A stretch of 32,320 nt of DNA from Lewinella cohaerens DSM 23179 (GCF_000379805.1 NZ_KB903542.1:117690-150009); one strand, 5' to 3'. Counted from the first letter of the stretch, positions 1-8,406 are shown. The notes: a model not told the origin generated them from the sequence alone. Translations and numbers: made by a program.

Positions 1-755
1 AACAACATCATACTGATGAGTTGCAAAGCGAGCGCGTTGAGGTGATTCTGTTTAAATATGTTGAGCAACAAACGCGATTCATAGTGGGCCACACTACGCA
101 CGAGTCTAGGACGAAGGTTTTCGCCAAGGTAAGTCCAGACTTTAAGTCGATTACGATCTAGTTTCAGGTAATCCAAGTCCGCACGACGGTGCCCTGGCGT
201 AATGTGTAAACTCACCTGATTGGGCGGCAACTGCTTGCGCTGATAATAGGAAATGTCGCGGTTGGTGAAATTAAAATACACAGAATACCCTATCACAAGC
301 GTCAAACTCCCCAGCATCAGCGCCAGTAAATGCCAAGCATTTTGGGCCAGCGACATTTCCTGGTAATGGTCCTGAAAATAGCCAATCAACAACAGATAAA
401 ACCCACCAAAAGCGAGTGGCAAGAGTAAGTTATTGATACTGAACTTGGAAAAAGGGCGGGTAAGGCTAGCAAGAAAAGGGAAATACTGTGCCGTAAGTAA
501 ATAAGTCGTAAGGTTCCAGCTCATAAAAAAGCCCCCCAATGCCAAACCAACAATGTAAAAGCTAAGAAAATTGACCTGCCCCAAATATTCTGGGTCAAGA
601 AAAAGATATTGGAGACCCAACCTGCGGCCCAGGCTACCAGACATCATCAACAACAAAACCATCCAAAGGGAGAGCAATAGCAAATTGCTCCGCAAGTGCA
701 GTAAAAGCAACTGTATTGGAAAAGAATGGTAAAGCTGTTGAAAAAATCGGCGCAT
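1..755 (-). CDS. Polytopic membrane protein, N-terminal part (runs off left edge)
   Basis: An uninterrupted minus-strand frame runs from an ATG at 755-753 to the window edge, giving 251 codons without a stop. The start reads MRRFFQQLYHSFPIQLLLLH. I see four likely membrane segments at about residues 23-41, 62-82, 108-127 and 142-163, followed by a basic, soluble stretch beginning near NFTNRDISYYQRK. The combination of a long hydrophobic N-terminal half and a soluble remainder reminds me of Bacteroidota membrane-anchored patatin-like phospholipases, but the catalytic region would lie outside the window, so this is a guess. It is divergent from the UDP-glucose dehydrogenase gene, with about 120 bases between the two starts. 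That a real coding frame exists is well supported; its function is not. Confidence 0.75.
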   Translation of the reverse strand, partial: MRRFFQQLYHSFPIQLLLLHLRSNLLLLSLWMVLLLMMSGSLGRRLGLQYLFLDPEYLGQVNFLSFYIVGLALGGFFMSWNLTTYLLTAQYFPFLASLTRPFSKFSINNLLLPLAFGGFYLLLIGYFQDHYQEMSLAQNAWHLLALMLGSLTLVIGYSVYFNFTNRDISYYQRKQLPPNQVSLHITPGHRRADLDYLKLDRNRLKVWTYLGENLRPRLVRSVAHYESRLLLNIFKQNHLNALALQLISMML

Positions 756-835
756 ATACACCACGTATCTATTATGAATAATTGACCTCTGAAGGACTGC
801 TACCAGCAAGAGTATAATAAGCCCCGGCAATTATT

Positions 836-843
836 TACCTTTG
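836..843 (+). promoter_or_regulatory. Candidate Bacteroidota -7 promoter element (TACCTTTG) for ugd
   Basis: TACCTTTG matches the Bacteroidota -7 consensus TAnnTTTG and lies 32 bases before the ugd start codon, a reasonable distance. I found no convincing TTG -33 element 17-23 bases upstream, so this rests on one half of the promoter. Confidence 0.5.
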
Positions 844-875
844 CGGCCTAATATACCCAAAAAACGGAATAAAAC

Positions 876-2189
876 ATGAACATTGCAGTAGTTGGTACCG
901 GTTATGTAGGTTTAGTGTCCGGTACATGCTTTGCCGAAACAGGCAATAATGTTATATGTGTCGATATCGACGCCAAAAAGGTAACTCGAATGCAGGCTGG
1001 AGAGGTTCCCATCTACGAGCCTGGCCTTGAGATACTCTTTGAGCGCAATACCCGCCAGGGGCGCTTATCTTTTACGACTGATCTAGCAGAAGCAGTAGAA
1101 CACGCTGATATCATTTTCTTAGCATTGCCTACCCCTCCGGGGGAAGACGGTTCTGCCGATTTATCCTACATCCTCGGAGTCGCAGATCAGCTGAGTAATA
1201 TTATCACTTCTTATAAAACCATCGTTGACAAAAGCACCGTACCCGTAGGTACCGCCGAGCGCGTACATGCTACGCTGGCTAAAAATTTGTCAACAGACTT
1301 ATTCGATGTAGTATCCAATCCCGAATTCTTACGAGAAGGGGTAGCGGTAGAAGACTTCTTAAAACCGGATCGGGTGGTCATCGGTACAGAGTCGGACCGT
1401 GCTAAGAAGAATATGCGTCAACTGTACGAACCGTTCGTCCGCCAAGGAAATCCCATCATCTTTATGGATGAGCGCTCGGCAGAAATGACCAAGTACGCAG
1501 CCAACTCTTACCTCGCTACCCGGATCACGTTCATGAACGAGATCGCCAACCTTTGTGAAAAAGTAGGCGCTAATGTAGATATGGTACGCCACGGCATGGG
1601 CAGCGACACCCGGATTGGCAAACGCTTTCTTTTTCCTGGCGTAGGCTACGGTGGCAGTTGTTTCCCGAAAGACGTGCAAGCACTAGCCAAGACATCTGAT
1701 ATGTACGATTACGATTTTCGTATTCTGAAGTCAGTTATGTCTGTTAATCATCAGCAACGGATGCGCTTGGTCGATAAGATCAAAGTTCGTTATGGTGATG
1801 ACTTGAAAGGAAAAACAATCGGGCTTTGGGGTTTAGCTTTCAAACCCAATACCGACGACATTCGTGAAGCTCCAGCCATCTATACCATTGAAGCATTGCT
1901 GGAAGCAGGTGCAAAAGTTCGAGCTTTTGACCCCGAAGCAATGGATAATGTAAAAGCCATATTCGGAGACAAGGTTCACTTCTGTGAAGATCAGTACGAA
2001 GCCTTAATTGGTGCCGATGCCTTGGCGATAGCCACAGAGTGGAGTGTCTTCCGTACCCCTAGCTTCCAGGTGATGAAAGAATTATTGAAGGAGCCTATCA
2101 TTTTTGATGGCCGCAACCTTTATCCATTAGAACTGATGGAGGAAAAAGGCTTCACCTACGAAAGTATCGGTCGAACAATCGTCGAATAG
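876..2189 (+). CDS. ugd: UDP-glucose 6-dehydrogenase
   Basis: This cytoplasmic enzyme oxidises UDP-glucose to UDP-glucuronate with two NAD+, supplying uronic acid units for exopolysaccharide, capsule or LPS. The 437-residue length is normal for the bacterial family. The N-terminal Rossmann motif GTGYVG is at residues 7-12. The substrate-binding EMTKYAANS segment is at about 203-211 with Lys206 and Asn210. The catalytic cysteine is Cys262 in GYGGSCFPKD (257-266). The C-terminal UDP-binding domain contains GLAFKPNTDDIREAP. All expected catalytic residues are present. It appears to be transcribed alone: no polysaccharide genes follow, and the next gene is more than 300 bases away. The function is clear; which polymer uses the product cannot be told from this window. 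Confidence 0.96.
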   Translation: MNIAVVGTGYVGLVSGTCFAETGNNVICVDIDAKKVTRMQAGEVPIYEPGLEILFERNTRQGRLSFTTDLAEAVEHADIIFLALPTPPGEDGSADLSYILGVADQLSNIITSYKTIVDKSTVPVGTAERVHATLAKNLSTDLFDVVSNPEFLREGVAVEDFLKPDRVVIGTESDRAKKNMRQLYEPFVRQGNPIIFMDERSAEMTKYAANSYLATRITFMNEIANLCEKVGANVDMVRHGMGSDTRIGKRFLFPGVGYGGSCFPKDVQALAKTSDMYDYDFRILKSVMSVNHQQRMRLVDKIKVRYGDDLKGKTIGLWGLAFKPNTDDIREAPAIYTIEALLEAGAKVRAFDPEAMDNVKAIFGDKVHFCEDQYEALIGADALAIATEWSVFRTPSFQVMKELLKEPIIFDGRNLYPLELMEEKGFTYESIGRTIVE

Positions 2190-2502
2190 AATTGAAGGCG
2201 ACATTTTAGTCCGCCTACACACGTTAACGCGAACAATCTACCCCAACAGTTGTCGTTATTCAATTATGCTGGTTATTTTTAACCGTAGAGAGATGCGGGG
2301 CGATGTTATCGCCCCTTGAGGTAGAGGGTAGAGAGATTTTGTAAATCCAAGAGGAAAGCTGTTCTTCTTATTTCTAATATTAGTAGATCATACGGATATT
2401 GGAAAACAAAAAGTAAACGGTCTTTCTATCTCTCTACCCTATACTCACAGGGCGCGAAGCATCCCGAATCCCAATACGGCCTTTGGCATAATTGTTAACC
2501 AA
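2190..2502. other. Intergenic region with a hairpin and a widely spaced inverted repeat
   Basis: No gene is visible in these 313 bases. They contain a perfect 8-bp stem at 2297-2315 (GGGGCGAT, loop GTT, ATCGCCCC) with no T-tract after it. They also contain a 13-bp perfect inverted repeat: AGGGTAGAGAGAT at 2325-2337 and its complement at 2428-2440. A further direct copy of TAGAGAGAT is at 2286-2294. The hairpin may help end ugd transcription. The spaced repeat is unexplained. Confidence 0.6.
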
Positions 2503-3132
2503 ATGATATTGACCTTGGACAGATGGTTCGCGTTTTTCATAGGCTTAATCACAGCCGTTTTCCTCTTCCCTTCTTGCGAAAGCAATATTGAAGAGATCAC
2601 TGAACAAGATGAATTCGGTAATACCATTCGTTTTGAACGCCGCAAAAGCGATTTTGCTCGCGAAGGTTGGTCTTATACCACTTCTCCTGATGGAGTGCTG
2701 GTAGAGGTCGCTCACTATCGGTCGGACACCCTTGATGGGCAACGCATCCTTTTCACCGCTACCGGAGACACCAGTATTATTGAAAATTATCGTACAGGTA
2801 TTTTCGATGGTCCTTACCGCCTTTACCATGAAAATGGTATCCTAAAACAAGAAGGAGATTACGTCAACAACGAAATGACCGGCAAGTGGAAAACCTATTA
2901 CGACAACGGCCAGCTTAAAGAAGCCGTAGCATTTTCAAAAAACCTGGAGAATGGTCCTTTTATAGAATATCATCGCAATGGTAATCTGGCTGCCGAAGGT
3001 GCTTACCTCAACGGGGATTTTGAACACGGTGAATTAAAAATTTATGATGAACAAGGGGAGCTTACCCGCACCATGCAATGCGTTAGCGGACGATGTAGTA
3101 CCACTTGGTCGGCAGAAGAAAAGCAGGAATAA
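2503..3132 (+). CDS. Lipoprotein with MORN/YwqK-type repeats
   Basis: The 209-residue product starts with a hydrophobic segment (about residues 9-22) ending in LFPSC, a plausible lipobox with Cys25, so it is probably a lipoprotein. The rest holds tandem repeats of the type G-x-Y/W-x-x-Y-x-x-N/D-G-x-L-x-x-E, for example DGPYRLYHENGILKQEG, TGKWKTYYDNGQLKE and NGPFIEYHRNGNLAAEG. These resemble the MORN-variant repeats that databases label YwqK-family antitoxin; that label is not evidence of a toxin–antitoxin role, and no toxin gene is adjacent. Such repeats in Bacteroidota are usually on exported proteins of unknown function. The stop codon is immediately followed by the PorQ start, so the two are probably cotranscribed. 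Function unknown; the coding call is strong. Confidence 0.85.
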   Translation: MILTLDRWFAFFIGLITAVFLFPSCESNIEEITEQDEFGNTIRFERRKSDFAREGWSYTTSPDGVLVEVAHYRSDTLDGQRILFTATGDTSIIENYRTGIFDGPYRLYHENGILKQEGDYVNNEMTGKWKTYYDNGQLKEAVAFSKNLENGPFIEYHRNGNLAAEGAYLNGDFEHGELKIYDEQGELTRTMQCVSGRCSTTWSAEEKQE

Positions 3133-3134
3133 AT

Positions 3135-4178
3135 ATGCGCTTACTACTACTCTCCTTAGCATTTTGTTTTTCATCCGCACTGGCTGCTCAGGTCGGCGGA
3201 TTGTTTACCTACGAATTTCTCAACTTTGCACCTTCTGCCAGGGTCTCGGCACTCGGGGGCACACATATTGCAGTGGTTGATGATGACATCAATATTGCCG
3301 CCAACAATCCGGCAGCCCTCAATCCGCTGATGCATGAACAGCTCTCTTTTAGCCATGCTTTTCATCCTGGCGGCGTTCAATATGGCTATGCTGCGGGGGG
3401 CTATTACCACAAAAAGCTAAAAACCACCTTTTCTGGTGGCATTCGTTATGCCAACTACGGTACTTTTGACCTGACCAACAACCTTGGCCAAGTTGAGGGC
3501 GACTTCAAAGCAGCAGAGTACGGCATCAGCATTGGTGCTGGCCGACAGCTTGCAGAACGACTGCGCGGGGGGATCAACCTCCGGTTTGTCACTTCTCGTC
3601 TGGAAAGCTACAACTCAGCAGGAATCGTAGCGGACCTGAGCCTCTTGTATCAGGATACCGCTAAAAACCTGATCATAACCATGGTAGCCCGCAATGCTGG
3701 CCGCCAACTGAGTACTTACCGAGAAGATAATGTAGAACCGCTTCCTTTTGAACTTCAGGCGGGGATCAGCAAGCGACTGAAACATTTGCCTTTCCAGTTT
3801 TCGCTCATCTATCGCTATCTCGATCGTTGGAATATTCTTTACGATGATCCAAATTCAACAGAAACCACCCTTCTTTTTGGGGATGTGGATTCAGAACAGA
3901 CCAATACAGAAATCTGGTTTGATAATTTTGCCCGCCACTTTGTTTTCAACGGAGAACTCTTTGTGGGTAAAAAAGATAATTTCCGCCTACGTTTTGGCTA
4001 CAGCCATCTATTGCGCAAAGAACTGAGTATAGAAGAGTACCGTAGCCTCGGAGGATTCACCTTTGGCGCGGGAGTAAAGATCAATCGTTTTCGATTAGAC
4101 TACGGTAGAACCAACTTTCACATTGGCGGCGGCGTCAATCATTTGACAATCGGAACAAACATCAAAGAGTTTCGGTAG
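3135..4178 (+). CDS. porQ: Type IX secretion system protein PorQ
   Basis: The product is a 347-residue outer-membrane beta-barrel-like protein. I chose the ATG at 3135, because it gives a clean signal peptide (MRLLLLSLAFCFSSALAAQ); a frame-compatible ATG at 3105 would add ten charged residues and overlap the preceding gene. The mature N-terminus has the PorQ signature of the form YEFLNxxPSARVxALGG with DDDINIAANNPAALN after it, and the remainder alternates in a beta-strand pattern rich in aromatic residues with a C-terminal barrel-like end. PorQ is a component of T9SS, involved in the cell-surface attachment of cargo in Porphyromonas gingivalis. Two T9SS-sorted cargo proteins occur later in this window, consistent with an active system. 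The gene follows the MORN lipoprotein by two bases. Confidence 0.88.
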   Translation: MRLLLLSLAFCFSSALAAQVGGLFTYEFLNFAPSARVSALGGTHIAVVDDDINIAANNPAALNPLMHEQLSFSHAFHPGGVQYGYAAGGYYHKKLKTTFSGGIRYANYGTFDLTNNLGQVEGDFKAAEYGISIGAGRQLAERLRGGINLRFVTSRLESYNSAGIVADLSLLYQDTAKNLIITMVARNAGRQLSTYREDNVEPLPFELQAGISKRLKHLPFQFSLIYRYLDRWNILYDDPNSTETTLLFGDVDSEQTNTEIWFDNFARHFVFNGELFVGKKDNFRLRFGYSHLLRKELSIEEYRSLGGFTFGAGVKINRFRLDYGRTNFHIGGGVNHLTIGTNIKEFR

Positions 4179-4203
4179 ACATTCTCAATAAAAAAGGAAT
4201 TAG

Positions 4204-5091
4204 ATGAAAAATTATCTCACTATTATTTGCCTCATAATATTTAGTGCACATTCCTATGCCCAGGTAGGAGGAAACCAAGTTTATCAAAATAACAACAACA
4301 GGAATCAAAGCCCTGCCTCCATCAACAAGAGTAGTATTGTTTCAACAGCTTCTAACTTGACGATCAATGCAAGTGTACTGTTGAATAAAGAAGCCGACTA
4401 TTACCTGATGACCGTTGGTGTCAAAGAGGAAGCAAAAACGGTTATTGAATGTAACCAACAGTTGAATCAAAGAATCAACTCCTTTCTATCCGACTTGTCG
4501 AAAGCGGGCATCAAAGGAGAGGATGTTTATGCTGATTTTATTTCTCAAACCAAATTATACGATCACAGTATAGAAGGCAATGTCATTACGGAGTTTTTCG
4601 ATGGGTTCGAAATAAGAAAAAACCTCATCATAAAACTAAAAGAGCTAGCGGTCATTGACGAAATAATTGAGTTGGCCTCGAAGCAAGAAATCTTTGATAT
4701 CGTCAAAGTCGAATACTTTAATGATGACCTTGATCAAATATATGACGAGCTATTTGACGAGGCCATGAAGATTATTGAAAACAGAAAAGCGAGATTCTCA
4801 GCACATAGCTCCTTCACTGTCACGGATCGATACAGAATTATCCAAGATCATTTCGGCATACATAACCCCCAAAACATGTACAAACAATACAATGAAGCTT
4901 TTGAAAGCTCTGTTGTAAACACCCACTATTCAGGAAACTACATCAAAGAATCTGTCAGGAAAGACAAGACCTTCTTTTATGAAAGCGCGCAAAATAGCTT
5001 AGCCGTAGACAAGGTGATTGATGAAATATCTCCAGTCGTTGGTATTCAGTACAGCTTGCAGATGAGTATAATCTATGACTTGGTTCGGTAG
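4204..5091 (+). CDS. Exported SIMPL (DUF541)-domain protein
   Basis: The 295-residue product has a signal peptide (about 1-19, ending HSYAQ), a short Asn-rich linker (NNNNRNQ), then a domain with the SIMPL/DUF541 layout: a beta strand VGVKEEAKTV, a helix with NQQLNQRINSFLSDLSKAGI, the GEDVYADFISQ segment, a strand FEIRKNLIIKLKE, and a helix with DEAMKIIENRKA. SIMPL proteins are periplasmic or outer-membrane associated and of largely unknown function. Like PorQ upstream, its predicted mature end begins QVGG. The gene is noticeably more AT-rich than PorQ and the esterase gene on either side. It follows porQ by 25 bases and is probably in the same transcript. The family assignment is from pattern only. 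Confidence 0.75.
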   Translation: MKNYLTIICLIIFSAHSYAQVGGNQVYQNNNNRNQSPASINKSSIVSTASNLTINASVLLNKEADYYLMTVGVKEEAKTVIECNQQLNQRINSFLSDLSKAGIKGEDVYADFISQTKLYDHSIEGNVITEFFDGFEIRKNLIIKLKELAVIDEIIELASKQEIFDIVKVEYFNDDLDQIYDELFDEAMKIIENRKARFSAHSSFTVTDRYRIIQDHFGIHNPQNMYKQYNEAFESSVVNTHYSGNYIKESVRKDKTFFYESAQNSLAVDKVIDEISPVVGIQYSLQMSIIYDLVR

Positions 5092-5154
5092 AGCATTTTC
5101 ATGTTCAATCCCTGGACTTTCTGCAAAAGTCTATCTAAACTAATACCCTTCGAA

Positions 5155-6879
5155 ATGAATACCCGTATTCTCTCTGCTTTAATAGTACTTAGCCTTCCTT
5201 GTTTTCTAACGGCCCAGGTTTTTCTGAATTTGGATTTTGAACACGCTCAGGAAGGCTCCGCTTCACCACAAAAATGGTATGCTGGAGGCGATGGTTACAT
5301 CGTGGAATTAGACGAGGAGGAGCACATCCAGGGGGATTATAGCCTTGGAATGTTTGCGGACAAGTCTTCTCCAAAAAGTTTTGGTGTAGCAACGGGTAAC
5401 TTCCCTGTCGCGATAGCACGCGGTAAACAAATACGATTCAGTGGATACATCAAAACGAGCAACCTTACCAAAGGAAGTGCTGGTTTATGGATGCGGGTAG
5501 ATGGCCCCGAAGGCGTCTTGGCCTTTGACAACATGGACAATAAAAAGATAAAAGGAGACACCGAATGGACCAAATATGAAATGGTGTTGGATGTGCCTCA
5601 AGAAGCTGCCAATATTAATTTTGGAGCACTCCATTCTGGCATAGGCCATGCCTGGTTTGATAACCTGGAAATTTTTCTTGACGGCGAATTGTACGATAGC
5701 CCAGCCCCTCTCAAGCGAGCGCCTACGACGGAAGAAATAGCCTGGCTCAAGTCCCGAATTATCCCTCTCAGTACAGTTGATCCGGCACAATCTATCGGAG
5801 AGGAAATCCTAAAGCTAGAGGAAGATTTTAAAAACGCAAAAGTGGTGGCACTAGGTGAGGTTTCGCATGGCTCTAGCGAAATTTTTCAAATGAAGCACCG
5901 CCTCATTCGCTATTTGTACCAAGACTTAGGTTTTACTCGCTTTGCCTTGGAAGCCAACATGACGGAAGCCTATGCCGTTAATAGCTTCCTACAAGGCAAT
6001 GATCAGCCTTCTATTGGACAATTGCTGTCAGACATGTACTTCTGGACCTGGAACACGCAGGAGGTAAGCGACCTCATCCAGTGGATGAGCGACTACAACC
6101 AACAAACGGCCAGCGACCTGGAGTTTACCGGTTTCGATATGCAATATTTTGCAGGGTCTGTTTCAGCCTTGTCGCAATTACTGGGAGAAGAAGAACTGGA
6201 AGGAGTCAGCAAAGAATTTCAATATTTAAAAAATTTACGAGAGCAGCAGAATTCCAGCGTATCCTTTTCTCCGGCCCAGTCGACTTATGTCAGGGAAGAG
6301 TTTTCTCGTATTCAGCAGCTCATCAATGAGCAAGACTTTGATACTAAAACCTTGTTTTGGGCTCACCAGCAGGTTCGACTGTTAATTCAGTACGCTCAAA
6401 TGAACAGCTTTCTGAGTCGCGACAAGTTCATGGCCGAAAACCTCCATTGGATACATCAACAGTCACCAGAAGAAAAAATCGTTCTTTGGGCACACAATGG
6501 CCATGTTCAACAAACGGACCGGCGAATGGGGGATTACCTAGATGAGGTTTTCGGTGACGATTACCTCTCCATTGGTTTCTCCTTTTATGAAGGAAGCTAC
6601 ACCGCGGTGGGCGAAAATGGCCTTAACACCTATCCGGCCCAAACCGCTTATTCCGGGACTTACGAATATTTCTTTGAGGCTGCCGACGAGCCTATCTTTC
6701 TACTTGACCTCCGTAACATTGACCGCAATGAAGCAGCAGCACAGTGGATTTTTGCCAATTTGCCTTTTCGGTCAGTAGGCGCGATGAAAAAATCACAGGA
6801 ATTCCAGGAAGCGGCAATTTATGATGATTTTGACCTGATCCTTTTCATCAGAGAATCCTCAGCATCGCAACGGCTATAA
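5155..6879 (+). CDS. Secreted erythromycin esterase family protein with N-terminal sandwich domain
   Basis: I start this at the ATG at 5155, which gives a standard signal peptide (MNTRILSALIVLSLPCFLTAQ); the ATG at 5101 would put 18 residues in front of it. Residues 22 to about 180 look like a carbohydrate-binding-like beta-sandwich (FEHAQEG...W, IRFSGYIKTSN, GHAWFDNLEIFLDG). Residues about 215-574 are the erythromycin esterase family domain. GEVSHG at 234-239 gives Glu235 and His238; Glu266 lies 31 residues later; AHNGH gives His447 and His450. This set matches the Glu/His/Glu/His/His set described for EreB, as I recall it. Most chromosomal members in Bacteroidota have unknown substrates, so macrolide resistance should not be assumed. 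No T9SS sorting domain is visible. It probably shares a transcript with the SIMPL gene. Confidence 0.85.
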   Translation: MNTRILSALIVLSLPCFLTAQVFLNLDFEHAQEGSASPQKWYAGGDGYIVELDEEEHIQGDYSLGMFADKSSPKSFGVATGNFPVAIARGKQIRFSGYIKTSNLTKGSAGLWMRVDGPEGVLAFDNMDNKKIKGDTEWTKYEMVLDVPQEAANINFGALHSGIGHAWFDNLEIFLDGELYDSPAPLKRAPTTEEIAWLKSRIIPLSTVDPAQSIGEEILKLEEDFKNAKVVALGEVSHGSSEIFQMKHRLIRYLYQDLGFTRFALEANMTEAYAVNSFLQGNDQPSIGQLLSDMYFWTWNTQEVSDLIQWMSDYNQQTASDLEFTGFDMQYFAGSVSALSQLLGEEELEGVSKEFQYLKNLREQQNSSVSFSPAQSTYVREEFSRIQQLINEQDFDTKTLFWAHQQVRLLIQYAQMNSFLSRDKFMAENLHWIHQQSPEEKIVLWAHNGHVQQTDRRMGDYLDEVFGDDYLSIGFSFYEGSYTAVGENGLNTYPAQTAYSGTYEYFFEAADEPIFLLDLRNIDRNEAAAQWIFANLPFRSVGAMKKSQEFQEAAIYDDFDLILFIRESSASQRL

Positions 6880-6909
6880 AAAAAACCTGAACCGGTTTCC
6901 CAGTTCAGG
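6878..6909 (-). terminator. Rho-independent terminator of the 88-residue minus-strand gene
   Basis: Read on the minus strand, CCTGAAC (6909-6903), a 10-base loop and GTTCAGG (6892-6886) form a perfect 7-bp stem, followed directly by eight T residues (6885-6878). It lies 35 bases past the end of the 88-residue gene. It abuts the esterase stop codon on the plus strand, so the hairpin may also block convergent transcription. Confidence 0.85.
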
Positions 6910-6944
6910 CAACGACAATAATACTACACTATCAAATAATTATC

Positions 6945-7211
6945 TTAGAAAAAACCGGTCATCAGAAGCAAGGCAGCTGTACTCAGACCTAGTACAAGGA
7001 TCAACACCAAGCCTGTGGCCATTTCCATTCTTTTGCGATCACTCTCCATTTGCGCCTTAAAACGCTGAGCGACCAACGGAGACACCGGCTCCATAATTTC
7101 GTTGCTTGTTTTAGCTAACGGTAAGCCTGTTGTGCGGAAGCCTACATTACGCTTACGCTGTAAACGACGATTACTATTGATCATCTGGCTGGCTGAAATC
7201 ATGAAGCTCAT
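6945..7211 (-). CDS. Small protein with a C-terminal membrane segment
   Basis: The 88-residue frame begins MSFMISASQMINSNRRLQRKR and has a basic N-terminal half, a charged segment QFKAQ-like around residues 52-64 (RFKAQMESDRKRME) and one strongly hydrophobic helix at about 66-86 ending GFF. This is a tail-anchor-like arrangement, with most of the protein probably cytoplasmic. I do not recognise a family. Two facts argue that it is a real gene: a good rho-independent terminator sits at the right distance behind it, and no competing gene occupies the opposite strand. Internal Met codons at residues 4 and 10 are possible alternative starts. It lies convergent to the esterase gene and is separated by 309 bases from the mevalonate operon upstream. 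Confidence 0.65.
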   Translation of the reverse strand: MSFMISASQMINSNRRLQRKRNVGFRTTGLPLAKTSNEIMEPVSPLVAQRFKAQMESDRKRMEMATGLVLILVLGLSTAALLLMTGFF

Positions 7212-7520
7212 AATGGGTGTATTTAGCGGTGAAAGAATAAGGGCAGTCCCCTTTGCACATCGCTAAGTTGCTGTAAATCTGAGCACTGCGCCGCTTCTTT
7301 CGGCAAGAATACTGAAATTATCGACGAGAGATAGGGAGAGATTAGAAGAAGGCAAGTAACTGGATAGCGGAAGAAAGAGGCTAATCATACCAATGCGATC
7401 TACGGTTGGAGAGTGCGCGCTTCGCGCAAATGGGCCGTTCATATAGATACAATGTACTAGCCCCCCTTCATAATTGGTTTTAATGGTACAAGGTGATCCA
7501 GCTTTTTCAAAACCTAAGCC
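7212..7520. other. Intergenic region between the small membrane protein and the mevalonate operon
   Basis: I see no gene in these 309 bases. The only structure I can point to is a short perfect inverted repeat, TGCGCG-CTT-CGCGCA, at 7414-7428. No T-tract follows it in either direction. The region should hold the promoter of the 88-residue gene and the end of the operon transcript, but I find no TAnnTTTG match on the minus strand. Confidence 0.5.
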
Positions 7521-8399
7521 TCAAATCCCCAACAAATCCCAATCTTTCAACTCACCCTGCGTCTTTTGCCAATCGCGGCTCAAGCCTAGGCAGTAGCCGC
7601 CACCGCCAGCACCGCAAATTTTGAGGAGGTAGCGGTCGCTGGCCAGGCCTTGTTGCCAAACAGCCTCAATACTAGGCAGCACCATGGGCGGAAGCTGGTC
7701 GATTTGAAACTGGCTGATTTGGCGGAAATGTTGCCATAATGCTTCCTGCTGACCAGTGAGCAAGGCATCAACAGCTGCATTGTTAGGAGCGATCCAATCT
7801 GCGCGAACAGCAGTTCGAAAAGCCTCTTCTTCATCAAAACGCTGTGTAAAATAGTTGACCAATGGAGCCGTTTGTCGCGCCTTGCCCGTATCCAGCAAAA
7901 ACAACTTCCAATCCGATGGCAAAGACGGAATCGTTTCTTTTTGAAAACCACCATCGGGAAGTAAGCGTATGGCCTGCTGTAAATAAATAATCAAAGGATC
8001 AGTGCCAGAACTGGTACCGTGAAAAAAACTTTCCATTCGGGCAAAGAAAGCCTTCGCCCCTTCTATTTCCAGTTGTGCTTCTCCCTGTGGTGTAACATAG
8101 GTGGTGTATACCGCAACACACACAGCCCCCGAACTTCCTAAACCATAACCCACAGGAATATTAGAATCCAGATAATGGCCAGCAGCAAGATCTTCTCGAA
8201 ATTGTACAAGGTCAAATGCTCCTGGAAAATGCTCCTCCAAATAAGCGACTAAATCCACCAAGCCCGCTTGCTGAGCGGCCGTTCCTCCTGTTTTCCATTG
8301 GCTGTGCCGTGCCCACAACGGAGCAGCCAGTGCACTAGAGCCGCGCAGTATGGTATGCTCTCCGAAAAGCAAGACTTTGGCTGGGATTTTTTTGTCCAC
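7521..8399 (-). CDS. GHMP kinase, probable mevalonate kinase
   Basis: This is a GHMP-superfamily small-molecule kinase, most likely phosphorylating mevalonate. With the GTG start at 8399 the 292-residue protein begins MDKKIPAKVLLFGEH, as is usual for the family; a GTG at 8429 and a TTG at 8405 (with GGAG seven bases upstream) are alternatives. Motif 1 is PAKVLLFGEH (6-15), the phosphate loop is PVGYGLGSSGAVCVA (82-96), and motif 3 is KICGAGGGGYCLG near the C-terminus. Glu123 and Asp134 in the segment ESFFHGTSSGTD have the spacing of the catalytic acids of mevalonate kinase. HMG-CoA synthase heads the same operon, which supports the pathway. A phosphomevalonate kinase role is possible, but less likely given this signature. 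It is the last gene of the operon and starts seven bases after the CYTH gene ends. Confidence 0.85.
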   Translation of the reverse strand: MDKKIPAKVLLFGEHTILRGSSALAAPLWARHSQWKTGGTAAQQAGLVDLVAYLEEHFPGAFDLVQFREDLAAGHYLDSNIPVGYGLGSSGAVCVAVYTTYVTPQGEAQLEIEGAKAFFARMESFFHGTSSGTDPLIIYLQQAIRLLPDGGFQKETIPSLPSDWKLFLLDTGKARQTAPLVNYFTQRFDEEEAFRTAVRADWIAPNNAAVDALLTGQQEALWQHFRQISQFQIDQLPPMVLPSIEAVWQQGLASDRYLLKICGAGGGGYCLGLSRDWQKTQGELKDWDLLGI

Positions 8400-8406
8400 T
8401 ATCAAT

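Noticed and set aside
2503-3132. Possible toxin–antitoxin module, because YwqK-type repeats are often labelled antitoxin
   Set aside because: The protein is a predicted lipoprotein with MORN-like repeats and its neighbours are ugd and porQ; no toxin-like gene is adjacent.
5155-6879. Macrolide resistance gene
   Set aside because: The family match is clear, but the protein is exported, has an additional domain and sits among envelope genes with no mobile element nearby; the substrate cannot be assumed.
7414-7428. GC-rich inverted repeat TGCGCG-CTT-CGCGCA as a terminator
   Set aside because: No T-tract follows on either strand, and it lies more than 90 bases past the end of the mevalonate operon. 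It may be a chance or a repeat fragment.
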